From the NCBI RefSeq assembly GCF_900129975.1, contig NZ_FSRG01000005.1:496001-560000 (forward strand): a stretch of DNA of 64,000 nucleotides, read 5' to 3'. The notes below the pieces were generated by a model that ran no database searches, was not told the origin of the DNA, and saw nothing but the letters and a program-made list of their open reading frames with translations. Numbering within the stretch: position 1 is the stretch's first letter; each line of letters begins with the position of its first letter. The position numbers and the translations under genes are program-made. Source of the stretch: Halodesulfovibrio marinisediminis DSM 17456 (GTDB lineage: Bacteria; Desulfobacterota; Desulfovibrionia; Desulfovibrionales; Desulfovibrionaceae). This document shows positions 27,726 through 36,128 of the stretch, in pieces.

Positions 27726-29018
27726 ATGATATACTTTGATCCGGCAGAAGGATGGTCACGGGAAGAAATCGAACAGGCACAGGTTGCCCGCTTACGCACA
27801 ACTGTAGCTCAGGCTGCTAAGGCTCCAATTTATCGTGAAAGATTTGATGAAATGGGCATTACTCCTGATTCTATTCAGAGTGTTGAAGACGTACGCAAGT
27901 TGCCTGTGACAACAAAAGATGATCTTCGCGCCCAGTATCCGGATAAAATGAATACTGTTCCGCGAAAAGATATCGTGCGCATGCATGCATCCAGCGGAAC
28001 AACAGGTTCTCCGACCGTTATTCATTATACCCAGAGCGATCTTGATAGTTGGTCAGATCTTGTGGCTCGCTGTCTCCATATGGTTGGTGTGCGCCCAGAG
28101 CATGTGTTCCAGAATATGACTGGCTACGGTCTGTTCACTGGTGGTCTGGGATTACACTACGGTGCTGAGCGTCTTGGTTGTCTTACCATGCCATCAGGAC
28201 CGGGGAATACAAAGCGTCAGTTTATGTTAATGAAAGATTTCAACACATATGCTGCGCACATTATTCCTTCTTACGCCTTGTACTTGGGCGCTGCACTGCG
28301 CGACATGGGCATGTCGCCAGAAGATTTGCCGCTGGGCATCATCATTACAGGTGCGGAGCCGCATACGGAAGAAGCGCGTCAGCGCATTGAGGAACTTCTC
28401 GGTGCGAAGGCATATAACTCATACGGGTTGTCAGAAATGAATGGCCCTGGTGTTGCTTTTGAATGTACAGAACAATACGGAATGCACATTTGGGAAGATG
28501 CATTTCTCCCTGAAATCGTGAATCCGGAAACGTTGGAGCCTGTAGCAGAAGGCGAGGTTGGTGAGCTTATTATGACCACCTTATGCCGAACCGGTATGCC
28601 AATTATCCGTTACCGAACCAGAGACCTTACTCGATTTATTACCGACGAATGCCCTTGCGGCAGATTGCATAGACGCATTGATCGAATTTTAGGTCGCGCT
28701 GACGATATGCTTATTATTAAAGGGGTTAATATTTACCCTATGCAGATCGAACGTGTGCTTATGGAGTTCGATGAAGTAGGCGAGAACTATGTAATTGAGC
28801 TTGAGCGTGAGAATTTTATAGACCAGTTGCGGGTAAAAGTGGAAATTAAGGACGAACACTTTGTAGAGGACATGCGTGTCCTTCAGGGACTGCAACGCAA
28901 AATAGCTTCACGGCTTTGTAGTGAAATTCTTATCACGCCGCGTGTTGAAATCGTCCAGCACAACAGTCTTCCTAAGGCAGAAGGCAAAGCACAGCGAGTG
29001 GTAGATAAACGAGAATAA
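27726..29018 (+). CDS. paaK: Phenylacetate-CoA ligase-type adenylating enzyme
   Basis: A 430-residue ANL-superfamily ligase that activates an aryl acid with ATP and CoA in the cytoplasm. The AMP-binding loop SSGTTGSPTVIHYT is near residue 89, YGLSEMNGPG near 237, and the hinge/C-terminal GRADDMLIIKGVNIYP near 325. Length and motifs match PaaK, but Desulfovibrio-type genomes often hold several relatives and the true substrate (phenylacetate, indoleacetate or other) is uncertain. It is followed 10 bases later by the DUF456 gene. Confidence 0.88.
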   Translation: MIYFDPAEGWSREEIEQAQVARLRTTVAQAAKAPIYRERFDEMGITPDSIQSVEDVRKLPVTTKDDLRAQYPDKMNTVPRKDIVRMHASSGTTGSPTVIHYTQSDLDSWSDLVARCLHMVGVRPEHVFQNMTGYGLFTGGLGLHYGAERLGCLTMPSGPGNTKRQFMLMKDFNTYAAHIIPSYALYLGAALRDMGMSPEDLPLGIIITGAEPHTEEARQRIEELLGAKAYNSYGLSEMNGPGVAFECTEQYGMHIWEDAFLPEIVNPETLEPVAEGEVGELIMTTLCRTGMPIIRYRTRDLTRFITDECPCGRLHRRIDRILGRADDMLIIKGVNIYPMQIERVLMEFDEVGENYVIELERENFIDQLRVKVEIKDEHFVEDMRVLQGLQRKIASRLCSEILITPRVEIVQHNSLPKAEGKAQRVVDKRE

Positions 29019-29028
29019 GGAAAACTGA

Positions 29029-29538
29029 GTGGAAACAGTTCTTGCAGTTGTTTTTACGGCTCTGATGGTCATGTTTCTTGGCCTTCACTTTTTGAGTATG
29101 CCAGCGAACTTCCTGATTATGGGGATGCTGGTTTTATGGAAATTCATGTATCCTGCGCAGTCCGCAGATATGAATACCATGTTCTTTGTGCTTACCGGTG
29201 GACTTGTGCTGCTCGGTGAGGCACTGGAATTTATCTCCCAGTTAATGGGCGCTAAAAAGTACGGTGGGACAAAGAAAGGTAATCTTGGCGGCATCATTGG
29301 TGCCATCTGTGGTGCTATTATCGGTGCGCCATTCTTTCTTGGGTTAGGTGCCTTGCTTGGTGCACTTGGTGGCGCGTATGCAGGTTGCCTTATCTTCGAG
29401 ATAGCACACGGACGTGAGTTACATGGTGCTATGGTTGCGGCTAAAGGCGCGTTTTATGGCAAATTTCTTGGTATGAGCATCAAGTTTGGCGTGGGCGTAT
29501 TTGTCGTTGTCTATGGTGCAAAGCACATTTGGACCTAG
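29029..29538 (+). CDS. DUF456 membrane protein
   Basis: A 169-residue Gly-rich membrane protein with four to five hydrophobic segments, matching DUF456. The motif KKGNLGGIIGAICGAIIGAP is characteristic. It starts with GTG at 29029 after AAGG and is in an operon with the upstream ligase. Function unknown. Confidence 0.82.
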   Translation: METVLAVVFTALMVMFLGLHFLSMPANFLIMGMLVLWKFMYPAQSADMNTMFFVLTGGLVLLGEALEFISQLMGAKKYGGTKKGNLGGIIGAICGAIIGAPFFLGLGALLGALGGAYAGCLIFEIAHGRELHGAMVAAKGAFYGKFLGMSIKFGVGVFVVVYGAKHIWT

Positions 29539-29561
29539 CTAGCTTTATTCTTAAAAGATAC

Positions 29562-29597
29562 AAAACAGGCTGTGGAAATTTCACAGCCTGTTTTTTT
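29562..29597 (+). terminator. Terminator of the DUF1786-paaK-DUF456 unit
   Basis: 12-bp perfect stem AAACAGGCTGTG/CACAGCCTGTTT with a 7-base loop, then a T-run. Confidence 0.9.
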
Positions 29598-29663
29598 ATG
29601 CCTTCTACCGCGAGGTTACTTTGTTTTTTAGAGTCTAGGAGCTTACTTTCATCAAGGATTGCG

Positions 29664-29729
29664 GAAAGGTAATTTCCTTGTGGCTGCCAGCGAATAAACT
29701 ACGAGCTGTTCTCGCTGACGCCGGAGGCA
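29664..29729. repeat. Partial dispersed repeat (REP-like)
   Basis: Contains GGAAAGGTAATTTCCTTGTG next to GGCTGCCA, a hairpin (AGCGA...TCGCT), and GCCGGAGGC. The first part matches 45075-45101 and the last the repeats around mqn genes. Confidence 0.5.
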
Positions 29730-29769
29730 GAAAAAAAGAAAAGCACCCCTGCGTGTGTTAGGGGTGCTT
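29728..29769 (-). terminator. Terminator of the 28-residue gene
   Basis: AAGCACCCCT/AGGGGTGCTT stem followed by TTCTTTTTTT on the minus strand, about 120 bases after the 28-codon gene. Confidence 0.85.
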
Positions 29770-29798
29770 ATTATGCTGGGCTGGAATAGAGCCGGAAC

Positions 29799-29870
29799 AC
29801 AGGTGCATATCAGTGAAGAGACCGAGTTTATGGCACCTGTGGAACGTTCGGCTGGGGGCAAAGCCCAGCG
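29799..29870 (-). other. Structured 3' region of the 28-codon gene
   Basis: Between the small gene and its terminator lie CACAGGTGC/GCACCTGTG (9-bp stem) and GCTGGG/CCCAGC (6-bp stem). A folded 3' untranslated region or small RNA is possible. Confidence 0.35.
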
Positions 29871-29886
29871 TGGAAATCTGCTTGTG

Positions 29887-29973
29887 TTACATTATCAGGG
29901 TTGCTGCGGTAATTTGCAGTGCAACTACTGAGGATGCAAAGGCGATTGTTTCGATGATGTTTCGTTTGTTCAT
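29887..29973 (-). CDS. 28-residue hydrophobic peptide
   Basis: A short frame beginning MNKRNIIETIAFASS and ending in a hydrophobic run (TAATLIM), enough for one membrane helix. GAGGTG lies six bases before the ATG at 29973. It is bounded by hairpins on both sides. No family recognised. It lies 65 bases beyond the 48-codon gene on the same strand. Confidence 0.5.
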   Translation of the reverse strand: MNKRNIIETIAFASSVVALQITAATLIM

Positions 29974-30004
29974 ACTTTTCACCTCGCTAGTCGTTGGTAA
30001 GAGG

Positions 30005-30040
30005 AGGGAACAGGTACTGTATTACCTGTTCCCTTTTTTT
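30005..30040 (+). terminator. Terminator-like hairpin between two small genes
   Basis: 12-bp perfect stem AGGGAACAGGTA/TACCTGTTCCCT with seven T on the plus strand. No plus-strand gene ends here, so it may stop an antisense RNA, or work on the minus strand as a 3' end of the flavodoxin mRNA. Confidence 0.6.
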
Positions 30041-30185
30041 ATGGGCGTTGTTGGTTCTCATCATGCTGCGAGGGGGTGTCCGTATGAGGTGCATGGGGGG
30101 CATTTTTAAGTATCCGGGACTTGTTAAAGAACTTACGGATAGCTTGTGCGTGATGATGAGAGCTAATACTTAAGGACTTTTTCAT
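30039..30185 (-). CDS. 48-residue basic His-rich peptide
   Basis: A 48-residue frame starting MKKSLSISSHHHAQAIRKFF with six His in total, a basic middle (RKFFNKSRILK) and a polar Pro/His-rich tail. AGGGG is six bases before the ATG at 30185, which lies only 16 bases after the flavodoxin stop, so it is almost surely on the flavodoxin transcript. I recognise no family. A role in flavodoxin use or metal binding is speculation. Confidence 0.6.
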   Translation of the reverse strand: MKKSLSISSHHHAQAIRKFFNKSRILKNAPHAPHTDTPSQHDENQQRP

Positions 30186-30201
30186 AGGAAACCCCTTTGG
30201 A

Positions 30202-30654
30202 TTATGCGTTTAATTTAGCAACAAGGTCTTGCGCCCATGCGTCAATGTCTGCTTGCTCGGCTTTAGGATCACCATCAATTTTGAGTGAGTCCGTGAAGAT
30301 TGATGCACCTGCGTTTTTGCATGATTCTTCAATGGCATCTACAGCGCCGCAGTAGTATTCGTAGCTGCTGTCTCCGCAGCCGAAGCAAGCGATTTTTTTT
30401 CTTGAAAGATCAACATGTTCAATTTCTTCAAATACAGGGATGAAGTCATCCTGTAGTTCAATTTCGTCATCGCCCCAGGTGGAGCATCCAAGGCAGCAAA
30501 GATCATACGTTTTAGTAAGGTCAGTAACGTTGATGTCTGCAACATCTTTGATAGTAACTTGGTGACCGCTTTGTTCCAGTGTGCGCTGAATGCTTTCTGC
30601 AACGTATGCGGTGTTGCCTGTCGTGGAACCGTACGTAATGAATACTGATGCCAT
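30202..30654 (-). CDS. Flavodoxin
   Basis: A 150-residue long-range electron carrier very close to Desulfovibrio flavodoxin. It shows the FMN phosphate loop TYGSTTGNT, the first aromatic stacking loop GCSTWGDDEIELQDDF, and FGCGDSSYEYYCGAVDAIEE for the second. It would replace ferredoxin with pyruvate oxidoreductase or hydrogenases. AGGAG before the ATG at 30654 fixes the start; the frame to 30687 is not supported. Confidence 0.96.
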   Translation of the reverse strand: MASVFITYGSTTGNTAYVAESIQRTLEQSGHQVTIKDVADINVTDLTKTYDLCCLGCSTWGDDEIELQDDFIPVFEEIEHVDLSRKKIACFGCGDSSYEYYCGAVDAIEESCKNAGASIFTDSLKIDGDPKAEQADIDAWAQDLVAKLNA

Positions 30655-30749
30655 AATACTATCTCCTGTTTGGCTATGCTGTTGCACGTAACATGCAACA
30701 GCTATCTACAGTAGACAGAGTATGTTTCCCATGTCTGGAGGCCATACAG

Positions 30750-30779
30750 ACCGGACCGCCGTTGGGGAGACGGTCCGGT
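30750..30779 (-). promoter_or_regulatory. GC-rich hairpin upstream of flavodoxin
   Basis: ACCGGACCG/CGGTCCGGT, a 9-bp perfect stem with a 12-base loop, about 95 bases before the flavodoxin start. It may be a leader structure or operator. No known riboswitch consensus is apparent. Confidence 0.4.
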
Positions 30780-30920
30780 AGGCTGCGAAGGAGTAATGAT
30801 GGTGTGTAATTTCATGTTTTTTTAGCCAACTATGTTCGGGTTGAGTTTTTTATATTGAAATTGAAAGTCTTTTTCAATTAAAAAATACAGAAAATCACAA
30901 GTTTTGTTGTAACGTGCTGA

Positions 30921-31868
30921 TTACTTGTTAGGAATTGAATTCTTCCACAGATCCCATGAGGGCCAGTTTGGAGGACACGTGGCAGCAAAGGTACCAAGTT
31001 CGATTTGGTAGTGGTGGAGGTACATGATCTGGGTTGGATGTGTTTCTGCAACGCCATAAAGCGGGTCACCGACAATAGGGAAGCCTTGCGACGCAATGTG
31101 GGCACGGATTTGATGGCGTGCACCTTTACTTATGGCCGCCATGAGGAGGGTTGCGGAGCTGGAAGGATCGCCAGGTACTGTGGTTTCCAGAAGTGGGAGG
31201 AATGTTGTGTGGCGTAGGGGATCAGGGTCTGCTTCTGGAAGTACTTTGGTTACCTTGCGTTTAGCCATATCAAGTTTGTTAGTGACTTGAAGTGGCGCAG
31301 GCACGGAACCATGGACAAGAAGAAGGTAGATTTTTTCTACAGCTCCTGCGTTTTCAATTTCTCTGAACAGGGCTGCGGCTTCTTCTGACTTTGCAGCCAT
31401 AACCATGCCGGATGTCAGGTGGTCAAGTCTGTTTACTAGAATAGGCAGCGGCACATCTGCAAACAGCTTGGGTAGTTCAGTTTCAAGGCTAGATGTATCT
31501 TTTCCGGCTATAGTAGCGGTGTGCAGTCCGCCCGGTTTGTAGATTGCAGCAAAGAGGGCATCTTCGTGCACTATATATAGTTCTTTCTTCAGTTCAGAAG
31601 AGCTGTCCTGAATAGTATCTTTTGCATTCTCTTCATATTTTTCAGCTGTCTCTTGAGGAGCTGTTTTTTCTACAAGAAGAATTTGATCACCAGTAGATAC
31701 CGTATGGCCTTTTGAGCGGGGAATGCCGTTAACCAGGACTGTATGAGTGTCAAAAATCCTTCTGCGTGTACGTATGCCAGCATCAGGAAGGAATAGAGAG
31801 AGTGCGCCGTCAAGGCGGGTGTTATTCATGTGTTCCGGAACAGTAGCTGTTGAGAGATTTGGTATCAT
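30921..31868 (-). CDS. RluA family pseudouridine synthase
   Basis: A 315-residue RNA pseudouridine synthase. An S4-like N-terminal part (RLDGALSLFLPDAGIRTRRR, VLVNG) precedes the catalytic domain. The catalytic Asp is in NRLDHLTSGMVM, where most relatives have HRLD. GARHQIRAHIASQGFPIVGD gives the conserved C-terminal motif. The target uridine (rRNA or tRNA) is not predictable. Confidence 0.9.
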   Translation of the reverse strand: MIPNLSTATVPEHMNNTRLDGALSLFLPDAGIRTRRRIFDTHTVLVNGIPRSKGHTVSTGDQILLVEKTAPQETAEKYEENAKDTIQDSSSELKKELYIVHEDALFAAIYKPGGLHTATIAGKDTSSLETELPKLFADVPLPILVNRLDHLTSGMVMAAKSEEAAALFREIENAGAVEKIYLLLVHGSVPAPLQVTNKLDMAKRKVTKVLPEADPDPLRHTTFLPLLETTVPGDPSSSATLLMAAISKGARHQIRAHIASQGFPIVGDPLYGVAETHPTQIMYLHHYQIELGTFAATCPPNWPSWDLWKNSIPNK

Positions 31869-31888
31869 GTGGCCTGGAGTGGAAAAAG

Positions 31889-33355
31889 TTATTTTGAAGC
31901 AGCCTGTAAAGGAAAGCTGACTGTAAATTGTGTGCCCTTACCTAATGTGCTCGCTACATCTACAACACAATTATGGGCGCTAGCAATACGCTTTACGATG
32001 TGTAATCCCAGACCATGACTGGATTCATCTCCGGTTGGAGTAGCTGTTCCCTTAGAGAAGGGGGTAAATAGTTGCTCAAGCTCGTTTTTAGCGATTCCCG
32101 GACCTTCGTCTTTTACAATAAGTTGGATTGCTAGGTCATCTTGTTTTGTGTTGATGTGGATAGTGGTTTCCGGCTCAGAAAACTTGATGGCATTAGAGAG
32201 AAGGTTGTCGATAAGTTGTGCAATTCGTTTTGGGTCTCCCTGAATGGTATCCAGTGGCTCCAGTTTTTGGTGGAGTGATAGAGATTTTCTTGCTGCAGAG
32301 AGTTCGGCAAGGGCGACTTGCTGGGATACTATCTCATTAAGATCTATAAGTTCTTTTTCAATGGACATATGGCCACTTTCAATAGTTGAAACGTCTAGAA
32401 TGTCTGTAACGAGTGTGAGCATGTCACTACTTGCTGAGGAAATTGCAAGTGCGATTTCTTTTTGCTCTGGCGTAAGGCTGCCTGCATAGCCTTCTTCGAG
32501 AATGGATGCCAGTCCTTGAATGCTGGTGATTGGTGTTACGAGGTCATGAGCAGCCATTCCAAGCATCTTATTTTTCAAAACATTAAGTTGATCAAGATGG
32601 TGAAGCAGTTCTGTCATTTTTAAGTTTTGAATCATTCGGCAGTACAGTTCTTCTCGTTTGAATGGCTTGTTGAGAAAGTCACTGGCGCCACTTTTAAGAA
32701 ACATGGCTGAAATATGCATGTCTGAGTTACCGGAAATACCGATAATTGATGTGTGTTCTGGCGGATGCTGCTTACGGATGAGTCGTGTGAGTTCAACTCC
32801 AGGCATGTCGTCAAGGTAGGCATCGATAAGTATCAAAGGAAAATTCTGCTTTTCCAGAAGGCGCAGAGCTTCTTTGCCGGATCGTGCTATTTGGGGGTTC
32901 AGCATATAGTTGGAGACAACATATGAGAGGAAATGTCGTATCGATGCTGAACTGTTGACGATGAGGACGTAAGTATTCTTGTTTTGATGAAGGCGTTGCA
33001 CTACTTCGATAACGTTGGAAACAAGGTCGCTGTTTTTGAGTACGGCATCAATGATTGTAGGGGACATGGCGCAAGAAGTGCATGCTTCGGTATAGTCGTC
33101 ACTAAGAAGCAGAGTGGGGATGCTTTGTTCTGCTGTTACGTAGAACAAACTTTCTGAAAGATCTGTCAGCGCTGTATCAAGAATTGCCAAGGCCAGTTGG
33201 TCGCTGTTTTGCGAGGCAAGGCTGAATGCTTCTGAAGAGGTTACGCCAATGAGGCATGGAGTGCCACATGATGACTCTATCCCTTCTTTAAGCTGGGATG
33301 CTATTTTTGAATCAGCTACAGCAATGAGTATATATTGCGTTTGTCCTGTATTCAT
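31889..33355 (-). CDS. Two-receiver sensor histidine kinase
   Basis: A 488-residue cytoplasmic hybrid protein. Residues 8-120 look like a degenerate receiver. A second receiver at about 128-245 keeps LILIDAYLDDMPG and the Lys of NKPF but has Asn in place of the first acidic residues. A HisKA domain follows with its His in AAHDLVTPITS near 268. The ATPase domain has N box DNLLSNAIKFSE, DEGPGIAK and GLGLHIVKRI. Lack of membrane segments suggests an internal signalling hub. It is in line with the HD-GYP gene 17 bases upstream. Confidence 0.9.
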   Translation of the reverse strand: MNTGQTQYILIAVADSKIASQLKEGIESSCGTPCLIGVTSSEAFSLASQNSDQLALAILDTALTDLSESLFYVTAEQSIPTLLLSDDYTEACTSCAMSPTIIDAVLKNSDLVSNVIEVVQRLHQNKNTYVLIVNSSASIRHFLSYVVSNYMLNPQIARSGKEALRLLEKQNFPLILIDAYLDDMPGVELTRLIRKQHPPEHTSIIGISGNSDMHISAMFLKSGASDFLNKPFKREELYCRMIQNLKMTELLHHLDQLNVLKNKMLGMAAHDLVTPITSIQGLASILEEGYAGSLTPEQKEIALAISSASSDMLTLVTDILDVSTIESGHMSIEKELIDLNEIVSQQVALAELSAARKSLSLHQKLEPLDTIQGDPKRIAQLIDNLLSNAIKFSEPETTIHINTKQDDLAIQLIVKDEGPGIAKNELEQLFTPFSKGTATPTGDESSHGLGLHIVKRIASAHNCVVDVASTLGKGTQFTVSFPLQAASK

Positions 33356-33372
33356 AGCAGTTGGCTCTCGCG

Positions 33373-34170
33373 TTATAAGATACTCGTGATAGAAAAACTG
33401 TGGGTCAACGGGCAGTCAGGGAGCACTTCCTTAAAGAGGCGCTCAACGTCATGTTGTTTCGGACTGCGCAACATATCATCAATATATGTAATGCGTGGTA
33501 GGTTTTCAAAGAATGCTTTCACAATGCGAGGATCAAAATGCTTTCCGGAGCTTTGCTGGATAATGGTTGTAGTTTTTTCCAAAGAGTATGGCTTCTTATA
33601 AGGCCGTTCGGAGCGAAGAGCGTCATAAACGTCAACTAGTCCCACTATACGGCCTTCTATCGGAGTTCTCGAACCCTTAAGTCCGTTTGGATAACCTGTT
33701 CCATCCCAGCGCTCGTGGTGGTTTAGGGCAATAACCTGTCCCGTTTCAAGAAGACTGGATTTGGAGTTTGACAATATTTTTGCACCAACTGTTGTATGGG
33801 TCTTTATTATTTCAAATTCTTCTGCTGTCAGTGGTCCCGGTTTTAGAAGGATTGAATCAGGAATGCTTATTTTCCCGACATCATGCATGGCGGCAGAGTT
33901 GTATATGCGAAGTACCTTTTCATTCGACAGGCCAAGTGCATGGGCAAGGACTGCGCTAAAAAAACAAATACGCAGGACGTGGTCGCCAGTGGCTTCATCT
34001 TTATATTCCACAGCCTGTGCCAGCCTGTTTACGGTATCAACATAAGCCATCTCCAACTCAAGGTGTGAATTTTTTAGCATGGTTATGGTTTTATGGAGGT
34101 CTTCAGCATACTTGAAAAGCTGAGCGTGGGCTTCTTTGAGTTCAAGCTGGCAGGTTTTGTCGTTAGGCAT
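33373..34170 (-). CDS. HD-GYP domain phosphodiesterase
   Basis: A 265-residue protein with an N-terminal coiled stretch and an HD-GYP domain that hydrolyses cyclic di-GMP. The metal site is seen in AAMHDVGKISIPD (near residue 95) and NHHERWDGTGYPNGLKG (near 148). AAGGA eight bases before the ATG supports the start. No receiver is fused to it. It heads a unit with the hybrid kinase. Confidence 0.92.
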   Translation of the reverse strand: MPNDKTCQLELKEAHAQLFKYAEDLHKTITMLKNSHLELEMAYVDTVNRLAQAVEYKDEATGDHVLRICFFSAVLAHALGLSNEKVLRIYNSAAMHDVGKISIPDSILLKPGPLTAEEFEIIKTHTTVGAKILSNSKSSLLETGQVIALNHHERWDGTGYPNGLKGSRTPIEGRIVGLVDVYDALRSERPYKKPYSLEKTTTIIQQSSGKHFDPRIVKAFFENLPRITYIDDMLRSPKQHDVERLFKEVLPDCPLTHSFSITSIL

Positions 34171-34351
34171 AGCGTGTATCCTTCAAAGAAAATTTGCAGC
34201 AATACATGATTGCAGGGAGGCTTTGCATGAATGCAAGCCCTCTTGTAATCATATGCGTCTTGTTCGGATATGTACTATGAGAATAGAATGTATAGCGTGT
34301 ATTTTACTGCACTGAGACTCAGGAAGGGAATAGTACTCAGCTGTTATGGTA

Positions 34352-34726
34352 TTACTTATTGCGCGCAAATTGCTGAACGTTCTTTAATAGGTCTATAGGA
34401 CTGAACGGCTTTGTGAGGTAGGCAGAAGCGCCGCTATCCAGACACTCTTTGGCTGCACCTTTTAATGCTGTGAGCATAATGATTGGGATATTGGCTGTTT
34501 GAGGGTCTGCTGTCAGCATGCTGGTTGCAGTGATGCCGTTATATTTACCAGGCATGTCGATATCCATGATGATAAGATGGGGGGCAAGTGTTTTGGCGAG
34601 GCTGACTGCCTCCTGAGCGTTTTTGCACTCAGCTACATTAAATCCGTCACTTGTAAGTGTAATGCGTACAAGTGTCCGTATTTCAGGGCGATCATCAGCA
34701 ATAAGAATTGTTCTTTGCTTTTCCAT
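34352..34726 (-). CDS. Single-domain response regulator
   Basis: A 124-residue stand-alone receiver. The acidic pair is in LIADDRPE, the phospho-acceptor Asp in IIMDIDMPG, and the conserved Lys in LTKPF. It has no output domain, so it probably relays phosphate or binds a partner. It lies 180 bases upstream of the HD-GYP gene on the same strand. Confidence 0.92.
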   Translation of the reverse strand: MEKQRTILIADDRPEIRTLVRITLTSDGFNVAECKNAQEAVSLAKTLAPHLIIMDIDMPGKYNGITATSMLTADPQTANIPIIMLTALKGAAKECLDSGASAYLTKPFSPIDLLKNVQQFARNK

Positions 34727-34761
34727 AACTAGCCTTGATAAGTGGTGTCAGCGTGCCCATA

Positions 34762-34802
34762 AAAAGCAACTGCCAGACGATTGTATCAAATCGTCTGGCA
34801 GT
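34762..34802 (-). terminator. Terminator of the CII-like gene
   Basis: 14-bp perfect stem (ACTGCCAGACGATT and its complement) with a 6-base loop, then TTGCTTTTT on the minus strand. Confidence 0.8.
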
Positions 34803-34822
34803 GAACATGAAAAATATGTTGG

Positions 34823-35092
34823 TTACTCGTCGGTGAAAGGGTGATCCATTTCGAGCTGAACAGGGCTGAGTTCGTAACCAAGCTCTTTTGCCATAAATTC
34901 AAGGGCAGTAATGTCTTTGGTGGCACGCATGATGTCGAGTAGAGTATCCGCGCCAAGTTTTGCACTCTGGTCATACGGATTTAATTCACGCATCATAGTT
35001 GGGTAAGGTTTTCCGATTTGCTCTGCTACCCATTTTGACTGCCGTGCGCCTAGAACCATGTTTTGTGTCACGCGAGTTACAGTTTCTCTCAT
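34823..35092 (-). CDS. Phage CII-like DNA-binding protein (CP76 type)
   Basis: An 89-residue protein that resembles the phage CII-like regulatory family (Phage_CP76): MMRELNPYDQSAKLGADTLL is a typical segment. AGGA fits best with the ATG at 35092 (MRETVTRV), eight bases away; the ATG at 35101 touches the ribosome binding site. No other phage gene is present, so it seems to be a domesticated regulator. Confidence 0.65.
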   Translation of the reverse strand: MRETVTRVTQNMVLGARQSKWVAEQIGKPYPTMMRELNPYDQSAKLGADTLLDIMRATKDITALEFMAKELGYELSPVQLEMDHPFTDE

Positions 35093-35385
35093 AAAAGCCA
35101 TCCTTACTATCAAGGTTAGACGAATTACCATATATCCACAGTCGTTGTGAGGTCCTGTGGATACTCTCCTACTCTGATATAAAATAGACCATATAGTTCG
35201 TCGTGCGTGAATTAGGCTGATGCTGTATTTTTGTATTGGGATTGTCCGTATTTTTATGGTAGGGTATAGTCTGATTACTACTCCTATAAGGGTAGGAAAA
35301 GAGCATACTTAGCGTGTTAACTAGATAAACACATTGGCTATTTGTGTGGTTATATTGGGGGTAAATCTAACAGGCAGGCATTTTA

Positions 35386-36060
35386 ATGGAAGATTTGTAT
35401 CGTGTTGTTTTAGCTGAAGATCATGTTTTATTGCGTGAGGGGCTGAAATCATTATTACAAACTTTTGAAAACTTCGAAGTGGTGGGCGAAGCTGGCGACG
35501 GGTATCAGGCTGTAGAGTTGTGCGAAACCCGGAGCGTTGACTTGGTGTTGATGGACTTATCAATGCCAAAGCTTGATGGCTTGAAGGCGACGAAAATAAT
35601 TAAACGTAGTTTTCCTGACATTAAAGTCCTCGTTATCACTCAGTATGATGCCAACGACTATGTTCATTCTGCATTATCTGCCGGAGCAGACGGCTACATT
35701 CTCAAAGATGCTACCAGTGAAGAATTTCTACTTGCAGTGACCAGCGTACTGGGCGGAAAAACATATATTTCTCCGAGCGTGGCAAATAATGTCATCAGGG
35801 GATACCTGAACGGAGGCGTGGCTTCAGGCACAGCCTCACCGTTGGCTGAATTGACTCCGCGTGAAGAAGAGATCTTTCAGCTTGTGGCAGAGGGATATAA
35901 AAGCAGGGAAATTGCGGACATGCTTGTGGTAAGTATTAAGACAGTTGAAAAACATCGTTCTAATCTGATGCATAAGCTTTGTGTGCATTCCGCAGCAGAA
36001 CTCAGGGAGTTTGCTGCTCAGCAGGGCATAATCTTTAAAAAACCTGAATTGACTGCGTAA
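35386..36060 (+). CDS. NarL/LuxR family response regulator
   Basis: A 224-residue regulator with an N-terminal receiver (LAEDHVLLRE, phospho-acceptor in LVLMDLSMPK, Lys in ILKDA) and a C-terminal LuxR-type helix-turn-helix (LTPREEEIFQLVAEGYKSRE, then VSIKTVEKHRSNLMHKL). It is divergent from the CII-like gene. No cognate kinase is adjacent; the hybrid kinase 2 kb away is one option. Confidence 0.93.
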   Translation: MEDLYRVVLAEDHVLLREGLKSLLQTFENFEVVGEAGDGYQAVELCETRSVDLVLMDLSMPKLDGLKATKIIKRSFPDIKVLVITQYDANDYVHSALSAGADGYILKDATSEEFLLAVTSVLGGKTYISPSVANNVIRGYLNGGVASGTASPLAELTPREEEIFQLVAEGYKSREIADMLVVSIKTVEKHRSNLMHKLCVHSAAELREFAAQQGIIFKKPELTA

Positions 36061-36076
36061 TTGAATTTCAAAAACA

Positions 36077-36107
36077 AAAAGGGGAAGCATATGCTTCCCC
36101 TTTTCTC
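36077..36107. terminator. Bidirectional terminator between regulator and Tim44-like gene
   Basis: Perfect palindrome AAAAGGGGAAGCAT and its complement, a snap-back hairpin serving convergent genes. Confidence 0.9.
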
Positions 36108-36128
36108 GTATTATTGTGCGGAGTCCGA

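Noticed and set aside
29813-30109. 98-codon plus-strand frame across the small genes
   Set aside because: It has no ribosome binding site and runs through two hairpins and both minus-strand small genes.
34823-35131. Prophage at the CII-like gene
   Set aside because: No integrase, structural or lysis gene and no att-like repeats nearby.
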